DNA of 64,000 nucleotides from Aquicoccus porphyridii (lineage in GTDB: Bacteria > Pseudomonadota > Alphaproteobacteria > Rhodobacterales > Rhodobacteraceae). Shown piece after piece: positions 8,306 to 16,738 of the stretch (within the stretch, counting starts at the first letter, position 1; each line of letters opens with the position of its first letter). The stretch spans positions 62,001 to 126,000 of the forward strand of contig NZ_VINQ01000010.1 of the NCBI RefSeq assembly GCF_008369105.1. The letters are read 5' to 3'. The position numbers were made by a program, and so were the translations under genes. The notes beneath the pieces were generated by a model that was not told the DNA's origin, did not search any database, and saw only the letters and a program-made list of their open reading frames with translations.

Positions 8306-9481
8306 ATGCCCGAAATCAGGATCACCGTCGCCGGCATGGGATATGTCGGCCTGTCCAATGCCGTCTTGCTGGCCCGCGCCAATCGTGTTCGCGCATTCGA
8401 CATCGACGCAGAGCGTATCGCGATGCTGAGCGCGCGTCAGTCCCCGATCATGGACCCGGAGATCGAACATTACCTCGCCAACGAGTCGCTTGACCTGACG
8501 CCGACGACCGATCCGGATGTTGCATTTGCCGACGCCGATTTCGTGATCGTCGCCACGCCCACGAATTATGACCCCGAAACCAATTTCTTTGACACGACAA
8601 GTGTCGAGGACGTGATACGCACCGTCACACGGATCAATCCGACGGCGACGATCGTTCTCAAGTCAACGGTCCCGGTCGGCTATACGGTCGGCCTGGCGGA
8701 GAAACTGGGCACGACGCAGGTCATTTTCAGCCCCGAATTCCTGCGCGAGGGGCGCGCGCTTCATGACAACCTCTATCCCAGCCGGATCGTGGTGGGCGAA
8801 CGCTCGGAGCGGGGCCGGCGCTTTGCCGATCTGCTCAGACAGGGCGCGCTGAGCGAGGATGTGCAGGTGCTGCTGACCGATCCGTCGGAGGCCGAGGCGA
8901 TCAAGCTTTTCGCCAATACCTTTCTTGCGATGCGGGTGGCCTTTTTCAACGAGCTCGACAGCTATGCGCTCAGCCTCGGGCTGAATACGCGCCAGATCAT
9001 CGACGGTGTCGGGCTCGACCCGCGGATCGGCACCCATTACAACAATCCCTCTTTCGGATATGGCGGCTATTGCCTGCCCAAGGATTCCAAGCAGTTGCTG
9101 GCCAATTATTCCAGCGTGCCGCAAAACCTGATCCGGGCCATCGTGGATGCGAACAGCACCCGCAAGGATTTCATCGCCGAGCGGATCGTGAAAATGAACC
9201 CGTCCTGTGTGGGCATTTACCGGCTGGTGATGAAGCAGGGTTCGGACAATTTCCGCCAAAGCTCGGTTCAGGGGATCATGAAACGGATCAAGGCCAAGGG
9301 CATCCCGGTCATCGTCTACGAGCCGGCGCTTGAGGAGGACACGTTTTTCGGCTCGGAAGTGACGCGCGATCTTGCCTCTTTCAAGGCCCGTGCCGACATC
9401 ATCCTCGCCAACCGCGCCACGCCGGATCTGTCGGATGTCGCCGAGAAGATATTCACCCGCGACCTGTTCGGATCGGATTGA
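8306..9481 (+). CDS. ugd: UDP-glucose 6-dehydrogenase family protein
   Basis: A 391-residue cytoplasmic NAD-dependent enzyme that would oxidise UDP-glucose to UDP-glucuronate for capsule, LPS or exopolysaccharide. The N-terminal Rossmann loop is [12 protein letters not shown]. Other signatures are [31 protein letters not shown], the middle-domain [19 protein letters not shown], and the catalytic cysteine region [14 protein letters not shown]. Length matches the short bacterial Ugd class (about 388 residues). It stands alone between the tail-fibre cassette and the convergent alkB gene, with a hairpin after its stop. Confidence 0.92.
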   Translation: MPEIRITVAGMGYVGLSNAVLLARANRVRAFDIDAERIAMLSARQSPIMDPEIEHYLANESLDLTPTTDPDVAFADADFVIVATPTNYDPETNFFDTTSVEDVIRTVTRINPTATIVLKSTVPVGYTVGLAEKLGTTQVIFSPEFLREGRALHDNLYPSRIVVGERSERGRRFADLLRQGALSEDVQVLLTDPSEAEAIKLFANTFLAMRVAFFNELDSYALSLGLNTRQIIDGVGLDPRIGTHYNNPSFGYGGYCLPKDSKQLLANYSSVPQNLIRAIVDANSTRKDFIAERIVKMNPSCVGIYRLVMKQGSDNFRQSSVQGIMKRIKAKGIPVIVYEPALEEDTFFGSEVTRDLASFKARADIILANRATPDLSDVAEKIFTRDLFGSD

Positions 9482-9482
9482 G

Positions 9483-9508
9483 CCGAAACAGCCCCATAGC
9501 TGTTTCGG
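9483..9508. terminator. Perfect hairpin between convergent ugd and alkB
   Basis: CCGAAACAGC and GCTGTTTCGG pair over ten bases around a six-base loop, starting two bases after the ugd stop. There is no long T-run on either strand, so it may be a weak bidirectional terminator or an mRNA-stabilising stem. A second weaker inverted pair (GCAAAT / ATTTGC) lies further along the same gap. Confidence 0.55.
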
Positions 9509-9595
9509 GAAAAGGTTGGATCGCAAATACCCTGCCGCGCTTCGCGCTCTCGGGACATTTGCGTTGCTTTGTGACCGGGTATTTCCCGAAACGCC

Positions 9596-10729
9596 TTAAC
9601 GCGGCATCGGGGTCTGGTGCTTGTTATAGGGTTTCCAGTCGGTGATCTCGGGGTAATACATCTCGCGCCAGCGCGCGACGCGCGGGTTCATCACCTGCCG
9701 CCACTTGCGGGGCCACAACGCGAACAGCGTCATGATCGGATAGCCATAGGGCAGTTGCGGGGCCTGTGCCTCGGAATAGTTCTGCAACAGGGGAAAGCGC
9801 CGGTCGGGCTTGTAATGGTGATCCGAATGGCGTTGCAGGTTGATCAGGAGCCAGTTGGTCGCCTTGTGCGCCGCATTCCACGAATGATGCGGTTTCACAT
9901 GCTCATACTTGCCATCGCCCAGATGTTTGCGCGTCAGGCCGTAATGCTCGACATAGTTGGTCAGCTCCAACTGCCACACGGCGCTCAGCGCCTGCACGAG
10001 GAACAGGACCAGCCCGAGCCAGCCCCCGAGATAGAGCGCCAGCGCCAGCGCCAGCCCCTGCAACGCCCAGTACCGCCAGAACGGGTTGCGCGCGTCGGTC
10101 CAGGGCAGGTTCTTTTTCGCCAACTTCTCCTTTTCCGCGCGAAAGGCCGATTTGAGCCCCTCGCGCAGCACGCGGGCAAAATAGCGGTGGAAATTCTCGT
10201 TGTAGCGCGCCGTCACCGTGTCGCGCGGCGTGCCCACATAGGGGTGATGCACCAACAGGTGTTCGGTGCGGAAATGCGAATAAAGCACCATCGCCAAAAG
10301 GATGTCGCCAAGCCAGCGTTCGAGCCTGTTGCGCTGGTGCAGCAGCTCGTGGGCGTAAACGATGCCCACTGTGCCACTGATCACCCCGAGCGAGGCGAAG
10401 AGCACCAGAAGCTCGATCCAGCCCAGGTGCCCCGACGCGGTGACATACCACAGGATGCCGTAAAGCGTGACGAACTGCACCGGCACCCAGAGCATGACGC
10501 CCATCCGATACCAGTAAAGCGCATCTTCGCCGATATCGGTGTCGGCGTTTTCCCTGTTCAGCCCCAAAAGCCCGTCGAGCCCCGAGAACACCCACCACGC
10601 CAGGAGCGGCAACAAGATCACGCTCCACCCGCCGTAAACCGCGCTGATCCAGGCAACGGGCACGAGAAGATAAGTCATCCAGAACGGCAGGAACAGCTTT
10701 GGGCGGGCGATGGTCTCGGCGGTGATCAT
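9596..10729 (-). CDS. alkB: Alkane 1-monooxygenase (AlkB family)
   Basis: A 377-residue integral-membrane diiron hydroxylase that would oxidise terminal carbons of alkanes. All AlkB histidine boxes are visible: HELLH at residues 127-131, EHLLVHH at about 156-162, the family-typical NYVEHYGL, and LQRHSDHH near the C terminus. Hydrophobic helices occur at about 15-55, 80-120 and 220-245. It needs rubredoxin and rubredoxin reductase, neither encoded nearby. It is convergent with ugd and 18 bases downstream of mutY on the same strand. Confidence 0.93.
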   Translation of the reverse strand: MITAETIARPKLFLPFWMTYLLVPVAWISAVYGGWSVILLPLLAWWVFSGLDGLLGLNRENADTDIGEDALYWYRMGVMLWVPVQFVTLYGILWYVTASGHLGWIELLVLFASLGVISGTVGIVYAHELLHQRNRLERWLGDILLAMVLYSHFRTEHLLVHHPYVGTPRDTVTARYNENFHRYFARVLREGLKSAFRAEKEKLAKKNLPWTDARNPFWRYWALQGLALALALYLGGWLGLVLFLVQALSAVWQLELTNYVEHYGLTRKHLGDGKYEHVKPHHSWNAAHKATNWLLINLQRHSDHHYKPDRRFPLLQNYSEAQAPQLPYGYPIMTLFALWPRKWRQVMNPRVARWREMYYPEITDWKPYNKHQTPMPR

Positions 10730-10747
10730 GGCAAGTCCTCTGGCGGA

Positions 10748-11800
10748 TTATTCCACAGTCTCGAACGCATCCCGGGCAAGGTCAAACACCTTGCGCATCA
10801 CCGTGGGCAGGTCGGAGGGTCGAAAATCGTGGCGCGAGACGAATTCGCCCCTTTCCGGCACGCAATCCATCGGCAATGTGGCGGTCCGAATACCAAGATA
10901 GAGATGGAAATGGGTGAATGTGTGGCGTGCCTCGACCCCGATGTCGCGCCAAATCGCCGCAGCGGGCGGGGCCTCTTGCGCCACCTCGCCCCATTCCGCG
11001 CCGGGCCAGCCCAGCATTCCGCCCAAGAGCCCCCTCTCGGGCCGCCGCTCCAGAAGCCATGCCCCATCCGCCCGCCGCCCGACATAGGCGATGCCATACC
11101 GGGTCGGTTTGGCCTTTTTAGGCTCTTTTTTCGGCAGTTCCGCCGCCATGCCCGCGGCCCGCGCGCGGCAATGATCCATCCACGGGCAGATCCCGCAGGC
11201 CGGGCTTTTCGGCGTGCAGATCGTCGCACCCAAGTCCATCACCGCCTGTGCATAATCCCCGGGGCGCGCATCGGGCGTGAGCGATGCGGCTTTCTCGCGG
11301 ATCTCGGGCTTGGCGCGGGGCAGCGGCGTTTCGATCCTGAACATCCGCGCCATGACCCGCTCGACATTGCCATCGACCACCACCTCGGGCGCATCGAATG
11401 CGATCGCTGCGATTGCGGCCGCCGTATAGGGGCCGATGCCGGGCAACTCCTGCAATCCCGCCCGCGTCTGCGGAAATCCGCCCATCCCGGCCACCACGCG
11501 CGCGCATTTCAAAAGGTTCCGGGCGCGGGCATAATATCCCAGCCCCGCCCATTCGCCCATCACGTCGGCATCGTCTGCCGCGGCCAGCGCCGCGACCGTG
11601 GGCCAGCGCGTCGTGAACCGCTCGAAATAGCCCCTGACCGCCGCAACGGTGGTCTGTTGCAACATCACCTCGGACAGCCAGACCCGATAGGGATCGGGCC
11701 GGTCCGCGCGCCCCGGCGGCACCCGCCAGGGCAGATCGCGCGCATGGGCATCATACCACGCCAGAAGCGCGCCTGCCCTGCCGTCCACCCCGTCACGCAA
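10748..11800 (-). CDS. mutY: A/G-specific adenine glycosylase
   Basis: A 350-residue base-excision repair enzyme that removes A opposite 8-oxoguanine. It has the MutY entry motif LPWR, QQTTVAAV, a helix-hairpin-helix (LQELPGIGPYTAAAI) and the catalytic aspartate in VVVDGNVERV. The 4Fe-4S ligand spacing C-x6-C-x2-C-x5-C appears in CTPKSPACGICPWMDHC. A C-terminal NUDIX-like 8-oxoG recognition domain follows (GAWLLERRPERGLLGGMLGWP). The start appears to be TTG at 11800. It is divergent from the DciA-like gene. Confidence 0.94.
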   Translation of the reverse strand: MRDGVDGRAGALLAWYDAHARDLPWRVPPGRADRPDPYRVWLSEVMLQQTTVAAVRGYFERFTTRWPTVAALAAADDADVMGEWAGLGYYARARNLLKCARVVAGMGGFPQTRAGLQELPGIGPYTAAAIAAIAFDAPEVVVDGNVERVMARMFRIETPLPRAKPEIREKAASLTPDARPGDYAQAVMDLGATICTPKSPACGICPWMDHCRARAAGMAAELPKKEPKKAKPTRYGIAYVGRRADGAWLLERRPERGLLGGMLGWPGAEWGEVAQEAPPAAAIWRDIGVEARHTFTHFHLYLGIRTATLPMDCVPERGEFVSRHDFRPSDLPTVMRKVFDLARDAFETVE

Positions 11801-11870
11801 GTTTTATCCCCCCTGCACCGATAACCCCTGTTCGCCCCTCTCTCCTGCCACTAAATTGGCCCGGAACCAA

Positions 11871-11884
11871 GGGAGGCAAGGATC
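11871..11884 (+). promoter_or_regulatory. Ribosome site and presumptive ATC start codon of the DciA-like gene
   Basis: GGGAGG at 11871-11876 lies five bases before ATC at 11882-11884. In this frame there is no ATG, GTG or TTG between the upstream stop (TAA, 11852) and a TTG at 11936 that lies well inside the conserved protein. The Shine-Dalgarno spacing therefore points to ATC as initiator. Confidence 0.55.
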
Positions 11885-12412
11885 ACACCGCGCAAGACAC
11901 CATATGGCAAGGGCTTTACCCGCGCGTCCTCGCTCTTGCAGGGCGATATCCGCAAGGCGGGCGAATCGCGCGGCTTTGCCGTGTCGCGCATCCTGACCCA
12001 TTGGGCGGAAATCGCGGGGGACGAGGTCGCCGCCATCTCCCGCCCGGTCGAGGTGTCGTATGGCCGTGGCGGGTTCGGGGCGACGCTCTCGCTCTTGACC
12101 ACGGGCGCGCAGGCGCCGCTGCTCGAGATGCAGAAAGAGCAGATCCGCGAGCGGGTCAACGCCGCCTACGGCTATAACGCCATTGCGCGGGTGCGGGTGA
12201 CACAGACCCACGCGACCGGTTTTGCCGAGGGGCAAGTCAGCTTCGATCACCGCCCCAAAGCCGCCAAACCCGCCACCGCCGACCCCGCCCTGACCCGCGC
12301 CGCCGCCACGGCGGCACAGGGCGTGACCGACCCCAGCCTGCGTCAAGCGCTTGAAGCTCTTGCGCAAAACGTTCTATCCAGACCCAAACGCCAGAAAGGG
12401 CCCGACACATGA
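11882..12412 (+). CDS. DciA-like DUF721 protein, probable ATC start
   Basis: A 176-residue protein if read from ATC at 11882. DUF721/DciA proteins help load the replicative helicase DnaB in bacteria lacking DnaC. The conserved portion reads ASSLLQGDIRKAGESRGFAV, then LTHWAEIAG, VSYGRGGFGATL and LLEMQKEQIRERVNAAYGYN. The N-terminal stretch TPRKTPYGKGFTRASSLLQ is typical of the family but would be lost if translation began at the first usual start codon, TTG 11936. The stop overlaps the next gene by four bases. Confidence 0.8.
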   Translation: MTPRKTPYGKGFTRASSLLQGDIRKAGESRGFAVSRILTHWAEIAGDEVAAISRPVEVSYGRGGFGATLSLLTTGAQAPLLEMQKEQIRERVNAAYGYNAIARVRVTQTHATGFAEGQVSFDHRPKAAKPATADPALTRAAATAAQGVTDPSLRQALEALAQNVLSRPKRQKGPDT

Positions 12413-13017
12413 TCCGAATTCTCGCATTGACGCTTGCCGCCATCCTCGCGTGGCAGACACCGGCCATCGCCCAGACCGCCGAGGAAGACGCGGCCGTTAT
12501 CGAAATGACCATGGGCCCCGAGGACGCGGCGGTGACGCTCATCGAATATGCCTCGTTCACCTGCCCGCATTGCGCGTCCTTCCACCAGAACCAGTTCAAG
12601 GAGATCAAGGCCGACTATATCGACACCGGCAAGATCCGCTTCGTCTATCGCGATGTCTATTTCGACCGCATCGGCCTCTGGGCCTCGATGCTGGCCCGCT
12701 GCGAGGAATCGCGGTTCTTCGGCGTGACCGGGCTGCTCTACGAGAAACAGAAGGAATGGCTCAATTCCAACGATCCGGTGCAGGTCGCGGGCAACCTGCG
12801 CCGCCTAGGCAAGGTTGCCGGGCTTGACGAAGACCGGATCGAAGCCTGTCTTTCGGACGCCGACAAGGCAACGGTGCTCGTCAACTGGTTCGAGGAGAAC
12901 CGCAAGGCCGACGATATCAATTCCACCCCCAGCCTCGTGATCAACGGCACGAAATATTCGAATATGGCCTATTCCGAGATCAAGACCATCCTCGACGAGG
13001 AGCTGGGCGAAGAATGA
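12409..13017 (+). CDS. DsbA family thiol:disulfide oxidoreductase, secreted
   Basis: A 202-residue protein with a cleavable signal peptide (hydrophobic residues 2-16, likely cleavage after AIA at 21). A thioredoxin-like DsbA fold carries the active-site pair CPHC at residues 52-55. A cis-proline region is seen at STPSLVINGTKY. It probably oxidises cysteines in periplasmic proteins or acts as a related thiol oxidoreductase; no DsbB-like partner is adjacent. It is coupled to the DciA-like gene upstream and the CoA transferase downstream through ATGA overlaps, giving a three-gene operon. Confidence 0.88.
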   Translation: MIRILALTLAAILAWQTPAIAQTAEEDAAVIEMTMGPEDAAVTLIEYASFTCPHCASFHQNQFKEIKADYIDTGKIRFVYRDVYFDRIGLWASMLARCEESRFFGVTGLLYEKQKEWLNSNDPVQVAGNLRRLGKVAGLDEDRIEACLSDADKATVLVNWFEENRKADDINSTPSLVINGTKYSNMAYSEIKTILDEELGEE

Positions 13018-14129
13018 GCGCACCGCTTGCCGGCCTCAAGGTCGTTGAACTCGCCCGTATCCTGGCCGGCCCCTGGGCCGGTCAGACGCTTTCTGACCTC
13101 GGCGCCGAGGTGATCAAGGTTGAAGCACTGCAAGGCGACGACACCCGCCAGTGGGGCCCGCCCTTCATCGAGCGGGATGGGGATCGCACCGCGGCCTATT
13201 TCCACTCCTGCAACCGCGGCAAGGCGTCCATCACGGTCGATTTCCGCAACGAGGACGATCTCGCCCGGCTGCGCGAGGTGATCGCCGGGGCCGATATCCT
13301 GATCGAGAATTTCAAGGTCGGGGGGCTCGCCAAATACGGGCTCGATTACGAGACGGTCAAAGAGATCAACCCGCGCCTCATCTATTGCTCGATCACGGGT
13401 TTCGGACAGGACGGGCCTTATGCCCACCGTGCGGGTTATGACTATATCATCCAGGGCATGTCGGGCTTCATGTCGATCACCGGCGATCCCGACGGCCAGC
13501 CGCAGCGCGCGGGCGTGGCGATCACCGATCTCTTCACCGGGCTTTATTCCGTCTCCGGCATCCTCGCCGCGCTGCATCAGCGCGCGACCACCGGGCGTGG
13601 GCAGCATGTGGATATGTCGCTGCTCGATTGTGCCGTCGCGGCGATGGCCAACCAGTCGCTCAATTACCTCGCCACCGGCACGCCGCCGGGGCGGACGGGC
13701 AATTATCACCCCAACCTCACCCCCTACCAGGTGTTCGACTGCGCCGACGGTTACATCATCATCGCCACCGGCAACGATGCGCAATATCAGCGCCTGTGCG
13801 GGCTACTCGGGCTCGGCTGGATGGCCGAAGATCCGAAATTCCTGCGCAATTCCGACCGGGTCGAGAACCGCCTCGAGATGATCGAAAACCTGATGGCCGA
13901 AACCCGGAAATGGACCAAGGCCGACCTGCTCAGGGGCTGCGAGGACAAGGGCATTCCCGCCGGGCCGATCAACGACATGTCCGAGGTTTTCGCCGACCCG
14001 CAGGTGCAGGCACGCGGCATGCAGATCGAGCTTGATGGCATCCCGGGTGTGCGCGCGCCGTTCAAGTTTTCGGATGCCGAACTGGCCCTACATCGGCCCA
14101 GCCCGAAACTGGGGCAGGACAACGGTTAG
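13014..14129 (+). CDS. CoA transferase family III (CaiB/BaiF) protein
   Basis: A 371-residue cytoplasmic enzyme of the formyl-CoA / carnitine CoA-transferase family. It begins PLAGLKVVELARILAGPWAG. The conserved GAEVIKVE, the family aspartate in HVDMSLLDCAVA, and the segments GYDYIIQGMSGFM and GKASITVDFRN are visible. Substrate cannot be inferred. It ends a tight operon with the DsbA- and DciA-like genes. Its 3' side faces the repeat element at 14193-14300 and the convergent lpxK. Confidence 0.9.
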   Translation: MSAPLAGLKVVELARILAGPWAGQTLSDLGAEVIKVEALQGDDTRQWGPPFIERDGDRTAAYFHSCNRGKASITVDFRNEDDLARLREVIAGADILIENFKVGGLAKYGLDYETVKEINPRLIYCSITGFGQDGPYAHRAGYDYIIQGMSGFMSITGDPDGQPQRAGVAITDLFTGLYSVSGILAALHQRATTGRGQHVDMSLLDCAVAAMANQSLNYLATGTPPGRTGNYHPNLTPYQVFDCADGYIIIATGNDAQYQRLCGLLGLGWMAEDPKFLRNSDRVENRLEMIENLMAETRKWTKADLLRGCEDKGIPAGPINDMSEVFADPQVQARGMQIELDGIPGVRAPFKFSDAELALHRPSPKLGQDNG

Positions 14130-14192
14130 GGTGCTCCGGGCATGCGATAAGTCTGTGCCCGTCACGCCGGAATTTGCATCGCCGCACGCGGC

Positions 14193-14300
14193 GTTAACCG
14201 ATCTCGTGACCAAAAGGTTAACACAACCCGGCAGCCGGGCAGCAGCCGGGAGTCATACGCAAATCACCCCCCGTTTTCGGGTGTTGCGACCTGCGTTAAC
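14193..14300 (-). repeat. Dispersed palindromic repeat, family 1, copy A
   Basis: The core at 14226-14279, read on the minus strand, matches copy B almost base for base: CGAAAAC, GGGGGGTGAT, GCGTATGA, CCCGGCTGCTGCCCGGCTG, CCGGGT. GTTAAC hexamers lie on both sides (14193, 14217, 14295, and a further one at 14316). The outer CCCGGC and GCCGGG can pair as a stem. The element overlaps the end of lpxK and supplies that gene's stop codon. Confidence 0.75.
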
Positions 14301-15301
14301 CTATCGGAGCGCAGCGTTAACCGATCCACAAGATCATCCAGCACCTGCCAGTCCTCGATCTGCAATCGAACCGGCAAGGTCAGCACCCTGAACCGGTCTT
14401 CGGGAGCCAGCCGCACCGCGTCCTTCTCGGTGGTGACAAGCTGCGCATTCAGTGATTTCGCTTGCGATTCCAATCTGTTGAGAATTGCCTTGGTCAGCGG
14501 TTGGTGATCGCTGAGCGCCACTTCGCCGACCACATCCGCGCCAAGTCCGCGCAGTGTGGCAAAGAACTTTTCCGGATGCCCGATTCCCGCGAAGGCCAGA
14601 CAGCGTTGCCCGGCCCAGTCCATGCCCATTTCCAACGGCGCCAGGTGCCCCTTGATCCGCGGGCGGAGAATGTCCATAAGCCATTGTTTTTCAAATGACT
14701 TCTGGCTTTCCTCGGAACCGATGGAAATCACCGCATCGGCCCGTTTCATGCCCTGTGCCACCGGTTCGCGCAACGGCCCGGCAGGCAGGCAACGCCCGTT
14801 GCCGAACCCTTTGGCCGCATCCACCACGATCAGGGAAATATCCTTTCGGATCAGTGGGTTCTGGAACCCATCATCGAGAATCACCAGATCCGCCCCCGCC
14901 GCCTTCGCCGCCCGCGCCCCCGCCACCCGGTCCTTGGCGACCCAGGTTGGCAGGAACGCCGCCAGAAGCAGCGGCTCATCCCCCGTCTCATCCGCCCGAT
15001 GCGCCCGCTCGTCCACCTGCACGGGCCCCACGAGTTGGCCACCGTAACCCTTTGAAACAACGTGCGGTTTCAGCCCGCGATCCCGCAATCTACCGGCCAG
15101 CGCGATCACCGTCGGCGTCTTGCCTGTCCCCCCGGCATTGAGGTTCCCGACACAGATCACCGGCAGGCCCGGATCGCCCGGGTTTCCCCGCCCCAGCCGC
15201 CATGCTGTCGCCCGCCCGTAAAGCCAGCCCAATGGCGCCAGCACCCGCGCTTGCCAACCCGGACGCTCGGGCGGATGAAACCAGAACCCCGGCGCTCGCA
15301 T
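14264..15301 (-). CDS. lpxK: Tetraacyldisaccharide 4'-kinase
   Basis: A 345-residue inner-membrane-associated kinase that phosphorylates the 4' position of lipid A precursor. The N terminus carries FWFHPPERPGW and a Walker A variant GNLNAGGTGKTPTVI. Family motifs PHVVSKGYGG, GDEPLLLA, the Walker B-like LVILDDGFQNP and AFAGIGHPEKFF are clear. ATG 15301 shares one base with the waaA stop. The last residues (DRLTLRSDRLTQVATPENGG) are encoded by DNA of the dispersed repeat, so the C-terminal tail is probably not ancestral. Confidence 0.94.
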   Translation of the reverse strand: MRAPGFWFHPPERPGWQARVLAPLGWLYGRATAWRLGRGNPGDPGLPVICVGNLNAGGTGKTPTVIALAGRLRDRGLKPHVVSKGYGGQLVGPVQVDERAHRADETGDEPLLLAAFLPTWVAKDRVAGARAAKAAGADLVILDDGFQNPLIRKDISLIVVDAAKGFGNGRCLPAGPLREPVAQGMKRADAVISIGSEESQKSFEKQWLMDILRPRIKGHLAPLEMGMDWAGQRCLAFAGIGHPEKFFATLRGLGADVVGEVALSDHQPLTKAILNRLESQAKSLNAQLVTTEKDAVRLAPEDRFRVLTLPVRLQIEDWQVLDDLVDRLTLRSDRLTQVATPENGG

Positions 15302-16533
15302 CACCCGGCCTCCATGAGGTCGAGCATGTCCTGCAACAGGTCAATGATCCGGTCCGTCGCCTCGGCCCCCTCGGACGCGACCTCCCAACCTGCGGCGGCC
15401 ATCTGTGCCACCCGGTCCGGCGCGGCGAGCTGATGCAGTGCCGCCGACAATGTCGTGGAATCCTTGATACTTATCGCCGCGCCCGCATTGGTAAAGCGCG
15501 TATAGGCGGCCCGATAGCGGCTCACATTCGGCCCGTAAAGAATGGCAGAACCCAGCGCGGCAGGCTCGAACGGATTGCGCCCGCCAAACCCGGGAACCAG
15601 CGAACTGGCCATGAAGCTCACCGGCGCGAGGCGATACCAAAGCCCCATCTCGCCCCGCGTATCTGCGAGCAGAACCTGTGTGCCCTCGTTGGGCTTCTCG
15701 CCCGCCGACCGGATGGCCGGGGCAAAACCCTGCTCGTCAAGCAATGTGCGGAACTCCGGCCCCCTCGTTTCGTCATCCGGCACGAGGATCAGAAGTTGCC
15801 GATGCGCCATCCGGCTCGACATCCGATGCGCCTCAAGGATCGTGGGCACCTCTTCCGGCTGCGCCATCGCGGCCAGCCATACGGGCCGCCCGGCCAGGAT
15901 GCGGGCCATTTCCTCGCGCTCCGACTCGTTGCATGGCAAGGCGTTCCCGCCTTCCTGCAAAGGGCCTGTCACGGTCAGGGCCTCTTCCGCCACACCCAGA
16001 CGACGCAGTTTCTGTGCCGCCGTGCCCGACCGGGCAAAGATGCTGTCGAATGATTCGAGATTGGAGCGCAGAATTTCCGGCAGCCAGCGCTGGTGCGGGG
16101 CGTTAAACCCTTCTTCACACGCATCGATCAGGATCATCGGCAATTCGCGGCGCTTCGCCTGTTCGATCAATACGGGCCGAAAATACCCACCGGTCCATAG
16201 CCCGATATCGGGCCGCCAATGATCGAGAAAACGTGCAGTCGCCGCGGTCGTGTCCTCTGGCAGGACTTGCCAGATGTCGCCACGGTGCAAATGATCGGGT
16301 GACGGATCAGGTGTCGGCGTGGTGAGCAAGAGGTTGAAATCGGCGCGTTGCGCACGCAGCCGCGCCCCAAGCTGCAACAATGCCGCCGCCCGAGAGGGCG
16401 ACGTCGCATGGCCCCAGATCAATGGCCCGTCCGGCCTGTCCTGCACAACGGCATTGTCGGTTTTCTGCCCCTTCCCCGCATAGGCCATATAGGCCCCCAG
16501 GGATAACGAACGTCCAAGTGATCGCAGAGGCAC
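15301..16533 (-). CDS. waaA: 3-deoxy-D-manno-octulosonic acid (Kdo) transferase
   Basis: A 410-residue family 30 glycosyltransferase that adds Kdo to lipid A precursor at the inner membrane. Visible motifs are LTTPTPDPS, the donor-site region MAQPEEVPTILEAHR, LLILVPDDETRGPEF, and the conserved GFGGRNPFEPAALG near residue 330. An uncleaved hydrophobic N-terminal anchor is weak here. The start is GTG at 16533, with AAAGG upstream. It is coupled to lpxK by a one-base overlap, and together they complete the Kdo2-lipid A precursor steps. Confidence 0.92.
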   Translation of the reverse strand: MPLRSLGRSLSLGAYMAYAGKGQKTDNAVVQDRPDGPLIWGHATSPSRAAALLQLGARLRAQRADFNLLLTTPTPDPSPDHLHRGDIWQVLPEDTTAATARFLDHWRPDIGLWTGGYFRPVLIEQAKRRELPMILIDACEEGFNAPHQRWLPEILRSNLESFDSIFARSGTAAQKLRRLGVAEEALTVTGPLQEGGNALPCNESEREEMARILAGRPVWLAAMAQPEEVPTILEAHRMSSRMAHRQLLILVPDDETRGPEFRTLLDEQGFAPAIRSAGEKPNEGTQVLLADTRGEMGLWYRLAPVSFMASSLVPGFGGRNPFEPAALGSAILYGPNVSRYRAAYTRFTNAGAAISIKDSTTLSAALHQLAAPDRVAQMAAAGWEVASEGAEATDRIIDLLQDMLDLMEAG

Positions 16534-16738
16534 GTCTCAGACCTTTCTGGCTCGGCAACCCGAAAACTTTGGCCACGCGGTCAAGGATACAGGAATGGGG
16601 ACCATCGGTGTGCCTCGGTCGCTCGGTTTCGCAATAAGACTAGGGGTTTGCCGGGTGCGGTCAAGCGGGGGCCCAACCTTGTGCCACCTTGACGCAGACC
16701 ATCCCGCAGGTCAAACCACATGGATCAAGGAGACCCCG

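Noticed and set aside
9617-11824. Plus-strand open frame of 735 codons
   Set aside because: It runs antisense across both alkB and mutY, which have full motif sets; no domain or ribosome site supports it.
14161-14321. CRISPR-like short repeats near lpxK
   Set aside because: The GTTAAC units are irregularly spaced, differ in orientation and belong to a dispersed element; there are no uniform spacers or cas genes.
14193-14321. CtrA sites in the GTTAAC-rich region
   Set aside because: No pair of TTAA elements has the required seven-base spacing; the motifs belong to the repeat.
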